From the NCBI GenBank assembly GCA_002281575.1, contig NCGN01000005.1:22837-86836 (forward strand): a stretch of DNA of 64,000 bases, in the 5' to 3' direction. Position 1 is the first letter of the stretch. Every line of letters starts with the position of its first letter. The DNA is from Sphingobacteriia bacterium 28-36-52 (GTDB taxonomy: Bacteria > Bacteroidota > Bacteroidia > Chitinophagales > Chitinophagaceae). Under the pieces are notes generated by a model. That model did no database searches. It was not told the origin of the DNA and saw only the letters and a program-made list of their open reading frames with translations. Positions 62,468 to 64,000 of this stretch are shown piece by piece. The position numbers and the translations under genes are program-made.

Positions 62468-64000
62468 CTGAGTAGCGTAATATTTCCTTTATAAGTTTCT
62501 GTTGTACCATCTGATAGCAACACCATTAATTGATAAATATAGGTTCCAGCTTCTGCTGGTTTTCCGTTATAGGTTCCATCCCATCCATCCGTATAACTAT
62601 TGGGTAAATTTCCTGACTTATTAAATACAGTGGCTCCCCACCTATTCATTATTCTAAACAGTTTTATTTGTGTTACTTCTTTTCCTGCTATCACATAAAA
62701 ATAATCGTTCTTGCCATCTCCATTGGGTGAGAACACATTGGGCAACGATAAGTGTGAAGTAAAATAAGCATTCACAGGAATGGAGGCAGTATCTATACAT
62801 CCATATTGGCTACTCGCAATAGCAGAAATAATGGTGGAAGAATTTGTTTTAAGTATGGGCGTTAAACAATCGGTGCAATTGAATGCAAAGCTTGGGGTCC
62901 AAAGAATATTGGTAACCGATTCTCCCAATTGTAAAATAGACAAGGCATATGGATCTCCTCTAGGAATAGCCAATTGAGTTATTGGTAAGCTAATGGCAAA
63001 TACTTTATAAGGTGCAGATATATTATTATTATTGGTTTGCTCCTCGTAAATAGCTAAGTCTGGATTCATGTAAACATAAATATTGTTTGCCCCTTTTCTA
63101 GCAAATGAATCACTGATAGTAGCGCAGCCATTGCTAAAAGCAGTAGACGCTGGAATAATCACTTCGTACAATAGCTTAGCGCTTGGTTCAGTTTTTAGTG
63201 TATCAAAATATTGAACCTTAATTGATTTTGTTAATTGTTCATATCCGTTCAGTAAACAAAGCTTTGTGCTGGTAAAAACACTGTCATTGTTTTTATAACA
63301 AAATATGGCTTGATCACTCACTATTAAGTCGTTCGGAAAAATATTTATAGTAGCTGTTGCAGAGTCTTCGCATCCATACTGCGTAACAGTTTTTACTTTC
63401 AAATATGTTGTATCCAATATTTTCATAGACGGTGTTAAACAATTGGTACAACTAAAATTTCCTGTATTACTGGTCCAAAGTATTGAGCTTAGTAGATCAG
63501 GCGCATGATTTAGTCTAAAACTTTGTGTACTATTTACCAATACAGTAGTATCTTTTGGACTAATGCTTCTGGTGGGTTGAAATAGAAAACGCCTTGTGCG
63601 ATTATTGGTTTTACTAATTTCCTGAATGGCATTCTCCTCATCTAATATTAAGTAAATAGAATCTTGTCTGTTTCTATCTACTTTTACATAATGTACATAC
63701 GTGGCCGAACAATTACCCGAGATATCAGCTGGTAGTTTAAAAAGCGAGTCTAAGGCTTTTCTGCCTGGCAATAAAGTGTCTTTATCATAAAACCGAACAG
63801 TAGTGCCTGCGGGTATGGTATCTACACCAATATTTCTAACGCCAAAAAACAATCTGATTGAATCGTTATTGTAGCAGTTAACCGAATATAAATCAAGCAC
63901 CGCATCACTGGTTGCTTCTGTAACATTTAAACTAAATATTTGTGAATTGGCAATACAGCTTCCTTTGGTTGCCCTTAATGAAATACTATAATTAGCCGAT
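62464..64000 (-). CDS. Large surface protein with gliding-motility (CHU_C) C-terminal domain (5' end missing)
   Basis: The frame is open to the right edge of the window; the GTG at 63900 is internal. The visible 500 residues show alternating repeats: CARDB-like beta-sandwiches (RNIGVDTIPAGTTVRFYDKD and SIKVQYFDTLKTEPSAKLLYE) and segments with a conserved C-T-x-C-L-T-P motif (CTNCLTPSM, CTDCLTPIL) followed by QYGCEDSA or QYGCIDTA. The last 90 residues (NVFSPNGDGKNDYFYV, FRIMNRWGATVFNKSG, DGWDGTYNGKPAEAGTYIYQL) are the gliding-motility-associated C-terminal domain that directs type IX secretion. It is a secreted adhesin-like cargo of the neighbouring PorP/SprF protein. Confidence 0.9.
   Translation of the reverse strand, partial: SANYSISLRATKGSCIANSQIFSLNVTEATSDAVLDLYSVNCYNNDSIRLFFGVRNIGVDTIPAGTTVRFYDKDTLLPGRKALDSLFKLPADISGNCSATYVHYVKVDRNRQDSIYLILDEENAIQEISKTNNRTRRFLFQPTRSISPKDTTVLVNSTQSFRLNHAPDLLSSILWTSNTGNFSCTNCLTPSMKILDTTYLKVKTVTQYGCEDSATATINIFPNDLIVSDQAIFCYKNNDSVFTSTKLCLLNGYEQLTKSIKVQYFDTLKTEPSAKLLYEVIIPASTAFSNGCATISDSFARKGANNIYVYMNPDLAIYEEQTNNNNISAPYKVFAISLPITQLAIPRGDPYALSILQLGESVTNILWTPSFAFNCTDCLTPILKTNSSTIISAIASSQYGCIDTASIPVNAYFTSHLSLPNVFSPNGDGKNDYFYVIAGKEVTQIKLFRIMNRWGATVFNKSGNLPNSYTDGWDGTYNGKPAEAGTYIYQLMVLLSDGTTETYKGNITLLR

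Noticed and set aside
1..64000. CRISPR arrays, insertion sequences, integrases or phage genes
   Set aside because: I looked for regularly spaced repeats, transposases and recombinases and saw none; the only direct repeats found are the 45-bp pair and the short fic-upstream array.

Overview
The window comes from a Bacteroidota genome, most likely Chitinophagales/Chitinophagaceae. The evidence is a SusC/SusD pair, a PorP/SprF protein next to a protein with a gliding-motility type C-terminal domain, a DUF2480 gene, a Rho with a long disordered insert, AT-rich DNA, weak Shine-Dalgarno signals, and several promoters with the phylum's TAnnTTTG -7 element. It is mostly chromosomal housekeeping DNA (kdsB, uvrB, recA, nadA, polA, mnmG, nadD, rho, asnS, tRNA-Phe) with accessory operons between. 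Genus assignment is not possible from sequence reading alone.

Layout. 1-5.8 kb: end of a fatty acid hydroxylase-family gene, kdsB, and converging on it a kdnB-like dehydrogenase, a GH32 fructan hydrolase and uvrB. 5.9-10.1 kb: secreted cyclophilin, phytase-like esterase, and a NarL-type two-component pair. 10.2-18.9 kb: secreted amidase and a tight six-gene minus-strand operon holding two copies of a [CE7-like esterase + outer-membrane barrel] unit, an acyltransferase-3 and a PlsC-like acyltransferase. 19-25.7 kb: recA, gamma-glutamyltransferase, M19 dipeptidase, di-heme peroxidase, nadA. 26.2-28.9 kb: PpiD-like chaperone and DUF2480. 28.9-43.2 kb, minus strand: fatty acid hydroxylase, polA, two amidohydrolases, AsmA-like protein, mnmG, an HNH-like gene, a CAP protein, ybeY. 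43.3-53 kb, plus strand: feoA, nadD, S9 peptidase, then susC-susD-phosphoesterase. 53-57.7 kb: rho, mscS-like channel, asnS, tRNA-Phe. 57.8-59.9 kb: small accessory patch (orphan gene, Fic protein, orphan gene) bounded by imperfect 45-bp direct repeats. 60-64 kb: cryptochrome/photolyase-family gene, then PorP/SprF and a truncated large surface protein.

The most promising uncharacterised system is the 11.9-18.9 kb operon. One CE7-like esterase copy keeps its Ser-Asp-His triad, while the other has lost Ser and Asp, and each is followed by a related predicted outer-membrane barrel with an acyltransferase-3 between the pairs. This looks like a cell-surface acyl-modification or acyl-glycan handling system, but that role is inferred. 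Other points worth checking: kdnB beside kdsB (8-amino-Kdo in the LPS core), a UvrB ending inside its UVR motif, a ybeY whose 5' end is broken into another frame, and a helically phased four-copy repeat upstream of fic that looks like an operator.
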